Shown here: piece by piece, positions 8,695 to 17,722 of the stretch
Position numbering within the stretch: the first letter of the stretch is position 1
Layout: each line of letters begins with the position of its first letter
DNA from: Paenibacillus plantarum
GTDB lineage: Bacteria > Bacillota > Bacilli > Paenibacillales > NBRC-103111
NCBI RefSeq assembly: GCF_013141695.1
Contig: NZ_WHNY01000075.1
Span: forward strand, 124,001 to 188,000
Reading direction: 5' to 3'
DNA: 64,000 bases
Notes under the pieces: model-generated
The model's input: only the letters and a program-made list of their open reading frames with translations
What the model was told of the DNA's origin: nothing
Databases searched by the model: none
Program-made: the position numbers and the translations under genes

Positions 8695-10641
8695 ATGATG
8701 CAATTTTATGTGACCAATGCGGAGCTCCGTGAAGCGGCTGGGACGTTTAAAGTGTATTTCTCTCTACGTGTGGAACAAATTGTGGAGAAAGCTGAACATG
8801 CCTGTGAGGGTAAGTTTAAGCTTCCTTATACGATGGCGGCCGAGGTATGGATCGATCACGGTATTCAGCCTGATTGGCTGTACAATCCTACAGAAGACTT
8901 GGAGTATACATGGATTCTCAATCGACATTGGCATCTGCGCGACTTGGGGATTGCTTATTTGTTAACAGGTGATGAACGGTATGTGGAAGCATATAAGCGG
9001 CATATCTCGAGTTGGATTGAGCAGAATCCAAAGCCAACCTCGCTAACTTACGAGCAAATGGTGTACTTCCAGCGACCTGGTCCGTGGCGGTTACTCGAAG
9101 TGGGATTGCGTGTGCAATCCTGGGTTTGGGGCTACATGTTGATGAGCCATAGTGCGTTGCTGGATGATGATTTTGAAAAGAGGTGGCGTGACAGCCTTGT
9201 TGAGCAGGCTACGTTTCTATCGAGGTATCTCGGGGAAACCTCGATCAATCATGCAACCATGCACATGCAAGGGTTGTTCATGGTTGGTACGTTCCTCGCC
9301 GATCATGTGGAGGCGCCGTATTGGCGCCAGCTTGCGCAAGAGCGGCTTACGCTTTGCCTGCACGATCAGATTCGTGCAGATGGCATTCAAAATGAGCTGA
9401 CACCGCATTATCATACAGCCAGCTTAGATATGTTTGGAACGCCGTTTCTACTGGCGAAGCAGACAGGCCGCCCTTTTCCCAACAGCTATTTGGAAAAGCT
9501 GAAATCGATGGTGGCCTTTAGCGTAGCTACGATTCGGCCAGATGGCAAGGCTGTTGCGCTATCTGACTCGGATAGCGGAGAGGATGTGCGAGCGAAAATC
9601 GGCTTCATTGGCGCGATTTGCGAGAATGAAGCGATCTGTCTGCAAGGCGAGATCAGTGAGGAATTGCTCTGGCTGTTAGGGCGCGAGAAGTTTGCCTATT
9701 GGCTGGAGCGGATGGGATCTAAGGAGAAAGGAATTCCGTCAACGATTGCCTTCCCTGATTCGGGTTATTATGTGATGCAAGATGCGCAGCAGTATGTGTT
9801 CTTTGACGCAGCACCGTTAGGCGGGGCACATGGTCATGCGGATGCATTGCATGTTGAATGGATGCATAGAGGGCGTTTGATTTTTGGCGATTCAGGCCGA
9901 TACACGTACCAAGAGGGCGAATGGCGGAGGTATTTCAAAGGGACTTCATCGCACAATACGATCACGGTCGATGATCAGGATCAGAAGCCGTACGTCTCGA
10001 CGCAGCAATGGGGAGAGCCGGAAGCGACAGTTGCGGTTCATCGCTGGGTGTCATGCGAGTCTTATGATTTCATTGATGCCTCGCATCAAGGCTACGCGCG
10101 ATTAAGCGATCCAGTCGTTCATCGGAGATGGCTGTTGATGGGGAAAGAGCTCCCGTTCCTCCTTATTGTGGATGGGTTGGATGGCGTAGGCATGCATGAT
10201 ATGCAGCAGTTGTTCCATTTATCCGATTCTGCTAGGGTGACGGTTTGCAATCGTCGGGGTGATGAGGTTATAGAAGCTGAGATTTCATACGAGGAGGAGC
10301 GTGGCAAGACATCGAGTTGTCGGATGTACTGGGCCGGAAGTGCTTGTGTTAGCGCGTCTCTGACGACTAAAGAAGGCTGGAGATCTGATCAGTATGGGAC
10401 GAAGCAAGCGATCCCCGTGCTGGCGTACCGTCAATCTTTTACACAAAGAGCGTTTATCACTACGTTATGTTTGCCTGATGGTGAGGCGAATGAAAGTGAG
10501 GCGTGGCAGTTGGAGTTTTTGAAGGTGAATGAGGTAGATGGTCATGTGGAGATTCAGATGCTGTTAACCCAATCCGGTGAATGTCAGGTGGCAATAACGG
10601 TGGGTGAGCAAGCTGTGACTATCAAAGCTAATGAGAAATAA
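8695..10641 (+). CDS. Heparinase II/III-like polysaccharide lyase
   Basis: A 648-residue protein without a signal peptide, so probably cytoplasmic and acting on imported uronic-acid oligosaccharides. The N-terminal two-thirds is the alpha/alpha toroid of heparinase II/III and oligo-alginate lyases (QRPGPWRLLEVGLRVQSW; NHATMHMQGLFMVGTF with N185 and H186; PHYHTASLDMF with Y239). The C-terminal beta-sandwich begins around GGAHGHADALHVEW (H379/H381), RLIFGDSGRYTY and FKGTSSHNTI. The Asn, Tyr and His positions correspond to the catalytic residues of that fold. The exact polymer (alginate, heparosan, hyaluronan or another uronate polymer) cannot be told from sequence alone. The gene follows the permeases at 20 bases and has an AAAAGGAG ribosome site. 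Confidence 0.85.
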   Translation: MMQFYVTNAELREAAGTFKVYFSLRVEQIVEKAEHACEGKFKLPYTMAAEVWIDHGIQPDWLYNPTEDLEYTWILNRHWHLRDLGIAYLLTGDERYVEAYKRHISSWIEQNPKPTSLTYEQMVYFQRPGPWRLLEVGLRVQSWVWGYMLMSHSALLDDDFEKRWRDSLVEQATFLSRYLGETSINHATMHMQGLFMVGTFLADHVEAPYWRQLAQERLTLCLHDQIRADGIQNELTPHYHTASLDMFGTPFLLAKQTGRPFPNSYLEKLKSMVAFSVATIRPDGKAVALSDSDSGEDVRAKIGFIGAICENEAICLQGEISEELLWLLGREKFAYWLERMGSKEKGIPSTIAFPDSGYYVMQDAQQYVFFDAAPLGGAHGHADALHVEWMHRGRLIFGDSGRYTYQEGEWRRYFKGTSSHNTITVDDQDQKPYVSTQQWGEPEATVAVHRWVSCESYDFIDASHQGYARLSDPVVHRRWLLMGKELPFLLIVDGLDGVGMHDMQQLFHLSDSARVTVCNRRGDEVIEAEISYEEERGKTSSCRMYWAGSACVSASLTTKEGWRSDQYGTKQAIPVLAYRQSFTQRAFITTLCLPDGEANESEAWQLEFLKVNEVDGHVEIQMLLTQSGECQVAITVGEQAVTIKANEK

Positions 10642-10682
10642 GGAACTGCCAATGAGAGGAGGGGATTAATAGAACTAGGTTA

Positions 10683-10696
10683 TGTAAGCGTTTACT
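10683..10696 (+). promoter_or_regulatory. cre site in front of the GH2 gene
   Basis: TGTAAGCGTTTACT, with an A before it, matches every defined position of the cre consensus WTGNAANCGNWNNCW. It lies 37 bp before the GH2 start in the 92 bp gap, implying a separate, glucose-repressed promoter for the secreted enzyme. Confidence 0.65.
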
Positions 10697-10733
10697 ATTG
10701 CTGATCGAGCACTCATTAGAAGGAGGACGTTAA

Positions 10734-13700
10734 ATGCGAATACCGTGGGGTATAGGCAAAATGAATCTTAGAATCGTCTTGTTCTTATTCACTTCGTTAC
10801 TGATAAGTACATGTTTTGCCCTGTCAAACAACGCACATGCGGAAACGAGTCGGGAGCAGGTTTCATTGAATGGGGTGTGGGACTTTTACCCGAATGGCGG
10901 AACGACCCGCTACGATATTACGGTTCCTTCCTATTGGGATACATCTGCTGGTTTTGGGTACCCAACATCTTGGAATACACTGAATTATGGCGTATATAAA
11001 CGAAATTTCACGGTGCCTTCATCCATGACAGGGAAGGAGATCTTCCTTGACCTCGAGAATATCGGTCCGCTCTCCAAAGTATTCGTTAACGGCACGCAAT
11101 TAGCAACAGAAACGGACGGATACTTGATGACGAGGTTGCCATATAAGCTGGATATCACACCTCTGGCTATTGTTGGAGGGACGAATACGTTAGAAGTACG
11201 CGTGTGGGGTTACTATGCGCTGCCAGCCGATGCCAAGGATGCGAGTGGAAAATCGCTATATCCCATTGGTGTGGATAATCAGAGTTGGGGGCAAGGGCGA
11301 GGCATTAATGATGATGTAGCCTTGGTGGCTTATCCCAAAGTATTTATTTCAGATACCTTCGTGATCACCGATTTGAAAAATAACACCTCACCTACCGACG
11401 ATGAAATTACGGTGAAAACGACGGTGACGAATGCAACAGCGATCAGTCAGACTGTCACAGTGAAGAATAGTGCGCAACTTGTTGGTGGAGGAACTGAGAA
11501 GACGTTCTCAGACCAGACGGTGACTGTGGCAGCCAATAGTTCACAAACGGTGACGTGGTCATCTGTTGCCTGGACGAATGCGAAGTATTGGTGGACGCAC
11601 GATCCGAAGCTTTATAATTTGAATTCGAGTCTTACTCAAGGCGCAGTCACGATCGACAGCTTGGCAACGCGGTTTGGATTTAGACAGTTTGATGTTTATA
11701 CGAATTACTATCAACTGAATGGCATCAAAACGAACCTCCGCGGAGACGCGCTGCAGTTCAACTGGGCAACGGGTAGCGGGCATGGCGCAGCATATAGCTC
11801 ATCGCAATCGTATGCGAATGCGAGCATTGCTGAGGTCAAACTAACCATGGATGAATGGAAGACCACCTACAACGTTGCTCGGACGCACATTCACGGTGGG
11901 ATTAAGCAAGTCTACGACTATGCGGATGAAATCGGCCTACTTCTCATTGATGAGACGCCTTACTGGCAGTATCACAGTGTGCATAGTTATACGACGGATG
12001 CGATGGATCACATTACGAAATGGGTTAAACAATGGGTCAATGCGAGGAAGAATCATGCAAGTATTGTGATCTGGAGCGGTGGAAATGAAAATTGGAGTTC
12101 AACGAGCAATAATACGACCATTTTGCATCCAACCATTGAAGCAGCGATTCTATCGATTGATACCTCGAAGCCGATTATTCAGGATGATTTTACAACAACA
12201 GATCAAGAGAATCATCACTATACGGGCGGCTATCAAATCGGCTGGTTGAACAATAGCACGATGTATGGGCTGTACACGAATAATAGTACGAAGCCAAAAG
12301 GCGAAGGGGAAGCGTACACTCCTTCGGGTGGATGGCCGACCCTCAATGCGAATGGGAGTTATAACGCAACATTGGCTAAAGATATTTTGAACGATAATAT
12401 CGTTTCACAAGCCGTATGGCACCGTGCGGCTGATCGGATGACGAGAGCGATGCGGTATGCGGGTTTTGCGGATATTCGCTATTATGCGAATTGGATCTAT
12501 GCCTATGAGGTGACAGAGGATACGTTGTATCCAACGTGGTCGGATATGACGGCACCTGGATTGAAGCCGGTAGCGATTAGTCGGCCTGTGTTTAACGCGT
12601 ATGATCCAGCGAAACCTGCTTTTATCAAGTCGGACTCGTATGAGTACACTCGCAATACGTATTCACCTGTTGCTGCTTTTGACAAGGATGGCGATAAGAA
12701 TAATTTGATCGGAGTTGCACCTATCGTATTTACAGGCGGTACGGCTGCGAATCGGACCCTTATTGTCTATAACGATGAACAGCAAGACGGAACGAGCGTG
12801 GATGTGAATTGGGAAGCGGGATATTTGAATCCCGTGAATGGCACTTACACGAGTTTCCAAACGGGTACATTTAATGTCTCGGTTCCGTATGGCAACAAAG
12901 TGGAGCAAGCGATTACCTTTACGCCACCTTCAGGTGTTTCGGCTCAATGGCTGCAATTGAAATTAACAGCCAAGAAGGGAACGATAACGAAGTTTCAAGA
13001 AACGAATCAGCTTGGCGCATTGGGAAGTATCCCAGCAGCCAAAATTGACGTGCCAGCCAGTATCAACGTCGGGACGAAAAACGTAATTAACAGCTCGCAA
13101 AAGCACAAATTGAAGATCGTCAATAAAGGCGGCGGTTTGAGCACGAATTGGACCGTTAGTGGTCAAGGCGATTGGCTTGCGCTTACACAATCCTCAGGGA
13201 ATTTGCGTGGGGAGCGGGAGATCTATTTTACGATTAATACGGTAGGTTTGGCACCAAATTCGAGTTACTCCAAGACCCTAACGTTCAGTGAAGCAGGTGG
13301 TTCGTCGGATACGGTTACGATTAGTTTCCAAACGGATGGTAATCCGGGCACGACGAGCACCACTTCGATCGCGCTTCTGAGTGATGATTTCGAGTCTGGA
13401 TCAGCGGCAGGGTGGTCGACGACAAGTGGGACGTGGAGCGTTATCACAGATGGAACGAAGGTATATAACCAGTCGAATACGACGATTGGCGGAGCTACTG
13501 CTTTTATCGGTGACAGTACATGGCAGCATTATACTGTCTCTACGAAGCTTAAAGTGGACGCATTCGATGCGGGGAATTACGCTGGGGTTGGCGTCGTGGC
13601 ACGGTATGTGGATAGTAGTAATTATTACGCATTCATGTACTATAAGCTGACGAATATGTTGAAAATCACCAAGATCTCCGCCGGTGTTGCTTCGGATGTG

Positions 13701-14411
13701 ATTACGACACCTTTTACATTCAACACAGGCACTTGGTATGACTTCAAAGCTGTTGCGAACGGATCCACATTGGAGCTGTGGGTGAATGGGACGAAGCAGT
13801 TAACGGGCACGGACACGACGCTTACATCAGGAAAAATTGGAATGTACGCACATCGGGCAAATGCCAAATTTGATAGTGTGAACGTGGCACCTATTTTCGG
13901 CGATGATTTTGAGTCGAGTTCGGCCTCGAGCTGGGCAACGACAGGTGGCATATGGAGCGTTGTTACAGACGGAACGAAGGTGTATAACCAGTCGAATAAT
14001 ACAACGGCTAACGTCAGCGCATATTCGGGCTTGAGCACTTGGCAGAACTATGCGGTTGCGGCAAAAGTCAAAGCTGACAGCTTCGATGCCGGCAATCTAG
14101 CGGGTGTCGGTCTCGTCGCACGTCGCGTGGATGCGAATAATTATTATACATTTATGTACTATAAGTCTACGAATAGTTTGAAGATCCTTAAAGTCGTCGG
14201 CGGTACGCCTACCGACCTCGTCACGGTGCCATTCACGTTCACCTTGGGAACCTGGTACGACTTCAAAGCTGTGGCGAATGGCAGCACGCTAGAGTTCTGG
14301 GTGAACGGAACGAAACAGCTAACGACGACGGATACGAGTTTCACCGCGGGACAAATAGGTCTATACTCGCATCGGGCGAGCAGCAACTTTGATAATGTGA
14401 GTATGTACTAA
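10734..14411 (+). CDS. Secreted multidomain glycoside hydrolase family 2 enzyme
   Basis: A 1225-residue exported protein. The ATG at 10734 follows AAGGAGGA, and a signal peptide ends near NNAHA (residue 37). The order is a sugar-binding jelly roll (SLNGVWDFYPNGG), an immunoglobulin-like domain, and the GH2 barrel with RTHIHGG and WSGGNENW. Glu452 in NEN is the expected acid/base; I could not place the nucleophile securely. A BACON/Ig-like domain follows at about 760-880, then two consecutive copies of a 170-residue LamG/concanavalin-like domain. Substrate could be a beta-galactoside, beta-glucuronide or related linkage. Its place after a lyase and a sugar importer fits extracellular attack on an acidic polysaccharide. 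Confidence 0.87.
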   Translation: MRIPWGIGKMNLRIVLFLFTSLLISTCFALSNNAHAETSREQVSLNGVWDFYPNGGTTRYDITVPSYWDTSAGFGYPTSWNTLNYGVYKRNFTVPSSMTGKEIFLDLENIGPLSKVFVNGTQLATETDGYLMTRLPYKLDITPLAIVGGTNTLEVRVWGYYALPADAKDASGKSLYPIGVDNQSWGQGRGINDDVALVAYPKVFISDTFVITDLKNNTSPTDDEITVKTTVTNATAISQTVTVKNSAQLVGGGTEKTFSDQTVTVAANSSQTVTWSSVAWTNAKYWWTHDPKLYNLNSSLTQGAVTIDSLATRFGFRQFDVYTNYYQLNGIKTNLRGDALQFNWATGSGHGAAYSSSQSYANASIAEVKLTMDEWKTTYNVARTHIHGGIKQVYDYADEIGLLLIDETPYWQYHSVHSYTTDAMDHITKWVKQWVNARKNHASIVIWSGGNENWSSTSNNTTILHPTIEAAILSIDTSKPIIQDDFTTTDQENHHYTGGYQIGWLNNSTMYGLYTNNSTKPKGEGEAYTPSGGWPTLNANGSYNATLAKDILNDNIVSQAVWHRAADRMTRAMRYAGFADIRYYANWIYAYEVTEDTLYPTWSDMTAPGLKPVAISRPVFNAYDPAKPAFIKSDSYEYTRNTYSPVAAFDKDGDKNNLIGVAPIVFTGGTAANRTLIVYNDEQQDGTSVDVNWEAGYLNPVNGTYTSFQTGTFNVSVPYGNKVEQAITFTPPSGVSAQWLQLKLTAKKGTITKFQETNQLGALGSIPAAKIDVPASINVGTKNVINSSQKHKLKIVNKGGGLSTNWTVSGQGDWLALTQSSGNLRGEREIYFTINTVGLAPNSSYSKTLTFSEAGGSSDTVTISFQTDGNPGTTSTTSIALLSDDFESGSAAGWSTTSGTWSVITDGTKVYNQSNTTIGGATAFIGDSTWQHYTVSTKLKVDAFDAGNYAGVGVVARYVDSSNYYAFMYYKLTNMLKITKISAGVASDVITTPFTFNTGTWYDFKAVANGSTLELWVNGTKQLTGTDTTLTSGKIGMYAHRANAKFDSVNVAPIFGDDFESSSASSWATTGGIWSVVTDGTKVYNQSNNTTANVSAYSGLSTWQNYAVAAKVKADSFDAGNLAGVGLVARRVDANNYYTFMYYKSTNSLKILKVVGGTPTDLVTVPFTFTLGTWYDFKAVANGSTLEFWVNGTKQLTTTDTSFTAGQIGLYSHRASSNFDNVSMY
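13382..14408 (+). repeat. Tandem duplication of a C-terminal domain inside the GH2 gene
   Basis: Two copies of about 510 bp start at 13382 and 13901, each opening with DDFES and a W(S/A)TT motif. The encoded copies share SVxTDGTKVYNQSN, NYYxFMYYKxTN, TWYDFKAVANGSTLE and WVNGTKQLT, with clear identity at both DNA and protein level. Such domains usually bind polysaccharide; the close similarity indicates a fairly recent duplication. Confidence 0.9.
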
Positions 14412-14420
14412 GGGTAGCTA

Positions 14421-14466
14421 GGAGAGTCGCTTCACTCCGTATGGAGGTGGAGGGGCTCTTTTTTCG
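14421..14466 (+). terminator. Probable terminator after the GH2 gene
   Basis: GAGTCGCTTCACTCC can fold back on GGAGGTGGAGGGGCTC with a few mismatches, followed by six T. It lies about 10 bp after the GH2 stop. Confidence 0.55.
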
Positions 14467-14561
14467 CCCAAAAATCTGAAAACAGCACGGAAAGAGTTAC
14501 AAAGTTTCCAAACCGAGAATAGACTACTGTAATACAAGGCCATACGGACAGGAGGCATGTT

Positions 14562-15092
14562 ATGAGTGACAGAACCCTTTATCTATTCGATGGCATCAAT
14601 AAGACCTCAGTAAAACTAATTGTTGAACAAATTATCAAAATTAATCAATGGGATGACGACAAAGATAAGAAGGAAAAGGATTATAAACGCCTGCCGATCG
14701 ACCTGATCATTAATAGTAACGGCGGCAGTGTATACGATGGCTTTGGTCTTATTAATGTGATCGAGAACAGTAAAACACCCGTTCACACGTATGTGTACGG
14801 ACTAGCGGCAAGCATGAGTTTGCTGATCGCAGTTAGCGGGCACAAAAGGCACGCAGGACGACTGAGTACCTTCATGTACCACTCCGTTTCCACACATATT
14901 GATGGTCATTTGGAGCATTTGAAGAATCGTGTGGATGAAACGCAGAGGCTGCAGAACATCTATGATGAATGTATTTTGTCCAAAACGAATCTGCAAGCTG
15001 AGGAGTTGGCTCGTGTGAAGGAGCATCAACGGAATTGGTACATGAGTCCAGAAGAGGCGTTAACCTATGGCATCATTGATACGATCGTTTAG
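14562..15092 (+). CDS. ClpP-fold serine protease-like protein with altered triad
   Basis: A 176-residue ClpP/crotonase-fold protein, started by ATG after ACAGGAGG. It keeps the oxyanion segment NSNGGSVYDGFGLIN, the nucleophile elbow GLAASMS (Ser84) and the histidine in FMYHSVS (His107). The helix after it and the ending MSPEEALTYGIIDTI also match ClpP. The catalytic Asp of ClpP sits two residues before F-x-S in RDxF(L/M)S; here that stretch reads RNWYMS, so Asn158 occupies the site. It may act as a Ser-His peptidase, be inactive, or recruit another acid. No ATPase partner is adjacent. It sits alone between terminators. Confidence 0.8.
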   Translation: MSDRTLYLFDGINKTSVKLIVEQIIKINQWDDDKDKKEKDYKRLPIDLIINSNGGSVYDGFGLINVIENSKTPVHTYVYGLAASMSLLIAVSGHKRHAGRLSTFMYHSVSTHIDGHLEHLKNRVDETQRLQNIYDECILSKTNLQAEELARVKEHQRNWYMSPEEALTYGIIDTIV

Positions 15093-15177
15093 GCAAAGTA
15101 GGAGAGAAGCCCAAGGGATTCTCTTTTTCAAATCTAGTATTTTCATGTTTCTCATAGCAAATTGGCTGTATTTCTAG

Positions 15178-15217
15178 ATAAACGCTCCCGTCCTAAATGG
15201 ACGGAGAAGCCGTTTAT
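15178..15217. terminator. Hairpin in the ClpP-like/HAD intergenic region
   Basis: ATAAACG (15178-15184) pairs with CGTTTAT (15211-15217), with an inner CGTCC/GGACG stem. A T-rich run follows at 15219-15231. It could be a terminator or an RNA leader element of the downstream gene. The remaining bases between 15093 and 15308 show a weaker AGAGAA/TTCTCT hairpin plus T-run near 15105-15129 and nothing else. Confidence 0.4.
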
Positions 15218-15308
15218 TGTGTTTGTTTTTTCTGGGCATTTGGTGTTTAATTGAGAGAAAGAGACATGGGGCGGCAACAACTGCTTCGAATGCAAAGGAG
15301 AACCTACT

Positions 15309-16079
15309 GTGTACAAAATTGTATTTTTTGATATTGATGGCACGTTAATTAATGAGGACAAGCAGGTGCCAGAAAGCACCGTTAAGGCGATTCACGATCT
15401 GAAAAAGAGCGGGATCGAACCTGTTATTGCAACTGGACGAGCACCATATTTCATTAAGCCACTAGCAGAGTTGCTTGGCATTGATTCTTATGTATGCTTG
15501 AATGGCGGATATGCCGTCTACAAAGGTGAGCCTCTCTACCACCGCGTAATCGCTAAGAGCGCGATCGAAGCTCTAGTTGAGCTGGCTGCTACGCATCAGC
15601 ATTCGCTCGTATTCGAGGGACAGCATGCATTTGCAACGGATGCGCAGGATCATCCATTTGTACATAGCTCTGTATCCTCGTTAAAAGTTGATTTACCAAG
15701 TTATGATCCGCATTTCTGGAAATCGAACGATATTTATCAAATTTTCCTGCACTGTGAAGCCAAGGATGAGCATTTGTACGAGGGCCTGCTTTCAGAGTTT
15801 AAGCTCATTCGTTGGCACGAACATGCGATGGATGTGTTGCCTGCTGGTGGTTCCAAGGCCCAAGGCATAGCGGCGATGCTAGAGTTGGTCGGCTTGAAAC
15901 CGGAAGATGCGGTAGCATTCGGTGACGGTTTGAATGATATGGAGATGCTTTCCTATGTCGGATTCGGCATCGCAATGGGCAATTCGCACAAGGATTTATT
16001 GCCATACGCTGATCATGTGACTACACATGTGGATGAAGAAGGCGTACGGAACGGTCTTGTCACAGCAGGACTACTTTAA
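15309..16079 (+). CDS. Cof-type HAD-IIB hydrolase (sugar phosphatase)
   Basis: A 256-residue phosphatase beginning with GTG after AAAGGAG. Motif I is FFDIDGTL (nucleophile and acid/base Asp), motif II falls around VIATGR, and motif IV is AFGDGLNDMEML with the metal-binding Asp pair. The cap inserted between motifs II and III is of the Cof/YidA type, so it probably dephosphorylates small phosphorylated sugars or cofactors. The conserved lysine is in PAGGSKAQGI. It is followed 40 bp later by the racemase gene and may share its transcript. Confidence 0.92.
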   Translation: MYKIVFFDIDGTLINEDKQVPESTVKAIHDLKKSGIEPVIATGRAPYFIKPLAELLGIDSYVCLNGGYAVYKGEPLYHRVIAKSAIEALVELAATHQHSLVFEGQHAFATDAQDHPFVHSSVSSLKVDLPSYDPHFWKSNDIYQIFLHCEAKDEHLYEGLLSEFKLIRWHEHAMDVLPAGGSKAQGIAAMLELVGLKPEDAVAFGDGLNDMEMLSYVGFGIAMGNSHKDLLPYADHVTTHVDEEGVRNGLVTAGLL

Positions 16080-16119
16080 GACATTGTAAGACAGAACGCT
16101 AATAAATAGGGTGAATAGG

Positions 16120-16893
16120 ATGAAAATTGCTTTTTTTGATTCAGGTTTAGGTGGAATCACAGTTCTGAACGAAGCCATGAAGCGAATGCCTCAGGAAGAT
16201 TTTGTTTATTTTGCTGATACCGCGCATGTTCCCTATGGTATGAAATCGAAAGATGAGGTTCTAACCTTCGTCAAGCAATCCGTTGATACCATTATTCAAG
16301 AAGAAATTAAGGCGCTTGTCATCGCCTGTAATACAGCAACAAGTATCGCAATTGCAGAGTTGCGGAGAATCCATCAGATCCCTATCATTGGGATGGAGCC
16401 AGCTGTGAAGCCAGCCGTAGAGATGAATCGTTCATCAGGCAAAAGAGTGCTCGTATTCGCCACAAAGCTTACTCTTCAAGAGGCGAAATACAGAGAGCTC
16501 GTATCCCGCATCGATGATATGGGAATGGTAGATTCCGTACCGCTACCGGAGTTGGTCCAATTTTGTGAAAATCTCATGATGGATGGTCCGCAGATCGTAG
16601 ATTATTTTAAGACCAAATTAGCTCCATTTGATCTAAGTACGTTTGGAACGGTTGTACTCGGGTGTACACATTATCCTTTTTATCGTGAGGTTTTGAGTCA
16701 AATCTTACCGAACCACATTCAAATTGTAGATGGAAGTAGAGGGACTGTGAATCACTTAATGCAAGTGTTGCAGGACAGCGACCAACTGCAGGGTGCGGGG
16801 AATGGGCATGTGAAATGGATGTGTTCCAGCTTAGATGACGCCTACTTACAGAAGATGGAAAAGGCGCTTGCCTTCCTTCAAACGTGTAAATAA
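16120..16893 (+). CDS. racE: Glutamate racemase
   Basis: A 257-residue enzyme that interconverts L- and D-glutamate for peptidoglycan. FFDSGLGGITVLNEAM and FADTAHVPYG form the substrate-binding start, and the two catalytic cysteines are in VIACNTATS and VLGCTHYPFY. Both cysteines and their threonine neighbours are intact. A GTG at 16111 is also in frame; the ATG at 16120 fits the AGGGTG ribosome site and family length better. It is separated from greA by a two-way terminator. A broader Asp/Glu racemase role is possible, but the motifs fit MurI/RacE. Confidence 0.88.
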   Translation: MKIAFFDSGLGGITVLNEAMKRMPQEDFVYFADTAHVPYGMKSKDEVLTFVKQSVDTIIQEEIKALVIACNTATSIAIAELRRIHQIPIIGMEPAVKPAVEMNRSSGKRVLVFATKLTLQEAKYRELVSRIDDMGMVDSVPLPELVQFCENLMMDGPQIVDYFKTKLAPFDLSTFGTVVLGCTHYPFYREVLSQILPNHIQIVDGSRGTVNHLMQVLQDSDQLQGAGNGHVKWMCSSLDDAYLQKMEKALAFLQTCK

Positions 16894-16894
16894 A

Positions 16895-16940
16895 AAGAAG
16901 CAGTTCATAACTAGAATTTCTAGTTACGAACTGCTTTTCT
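16895..16940. terminator. Bidirectional terminator between racE and greA
   Basis: GAAGCAGTTCATAACTAGAA folds onto TTCTAGTTACGAACTGCTT with one internal mismatch. It has A-runs on one side and T-runs on the other, so it can stop transcription from both converging genes. Confidence 0.85.
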
Positions 16941-16949
16941 TATTAGGAG

Positions 16950-17420
16950 CTATATGCGAATCTCTAGAAGCTCGTAGCTTATAATGCCCATGGGTGCATT
17001 CACACTAATGACATCGCCTACCGACTTATTCATGAGGGAGATGCCAAGCGGACTTTCATACGAAATTTTATTTTCGTTGACATTGGCTTCTTGCGAACCA
17101 ACAATCTTGTACTCGATTTTTTCGGCGAATTCCACGTCATTCAATACAACAGTAGAACCGACTTGTACTTTGGAAGTGCCAGTATTCTTCACGACTTTTG
17201 CTTTTTTGAGCATCCGTTCAATCGTAAGGACACGTGTTTCCATGAATGACTGGTCGTTCTTGGCAGAATGATATTCGCTATTTTCCTTGAGGTCACCGTA
17301 GGAGATAGCCAATTTGATACGTTCTGCTAATTCCTTACGCTTCACTGTTTTCAGATCTTCAAGTTCAAGCTCTAAACTGCGTAAACCCTCAGGGGTCAAA
17401 ATGATTTCATCATTGGACAA
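16950..17420 (-). CDS. greA: Transcript cleavage factor GreA
   Basis: Encodes a GreA factor that enters the RNA polymerase secondary channel and stimulates cleavage of backtracked RNA. The N-terminal coiled coil carries the acidic tip (GDLKENSEYHSAKNDQ), with the Asp-Glu pair needed for cleavage, and the C-terminal FKBP-like domain contains SPLG and NAPMG. Two starts are possible: ATG at 17441 or TTG at 17420. TTG has an ACGAGGTG ribosome site eight bases away and gives 156 residues, the family's normal length beginning SNDEIILT. I therefore prefer TTG. The gene is transcribed alone. Confidence 0.95.
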   Translation of the reverse strand: MSNDEIILTPEGLRSLELELEDLKTVKRKELAERIKLAISYGDLKENSEYHSAKNDQSFMETRVLTIERMLKKAKVVKNTGTSKVQVGSTVVLNDVEFAEKIEYKIVGSQEANVNENKISYESPLGISLMNKSVGDVISVNAPMGIISYELLEIRI

Positions 17421-17634
17421 AAGTAAAGCACCTCGTTTCATTCGATATTAGCTATACTACTAAAGTCTATGAGACAAGTAAAGCAATCGGCATAAGGAAT
17501 TATTTGTGATGATCTCAATTAGGACGATTTATTCCTCCCGCAATTTTATAATATACCCAAATAAGGTGTGAATACCTATTAATTGATAGACAACGAATTC
17601 TTCAGCTACTATACTAACATAATGTGGCAGTGAT

Positions 17635-17680
17635 TTCTGCGCTAATTGTCGAAATTGCATCACAATTTTTTTGCGCAGAA
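17635..17680. repeat. Inverted repeat upstream of the orphan sensor kinase
   Basis: TTCTGCGC (17635-17642) and GCGCAGAA (17673-17680) form perfect 8-bp arms with 30 bp between. The position, 40-90 bp before the kinase start, would suit an operator or an RNA stem; no T-run directly follows. Otherwise the 280 bp between greA and the kinase holds no gene. Confidence 0.45.
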
Positions 17681-17722
17681 TTGTAATGTATAGCATACAA
17701 ATTGAGAAAGTGTGACAACTTC

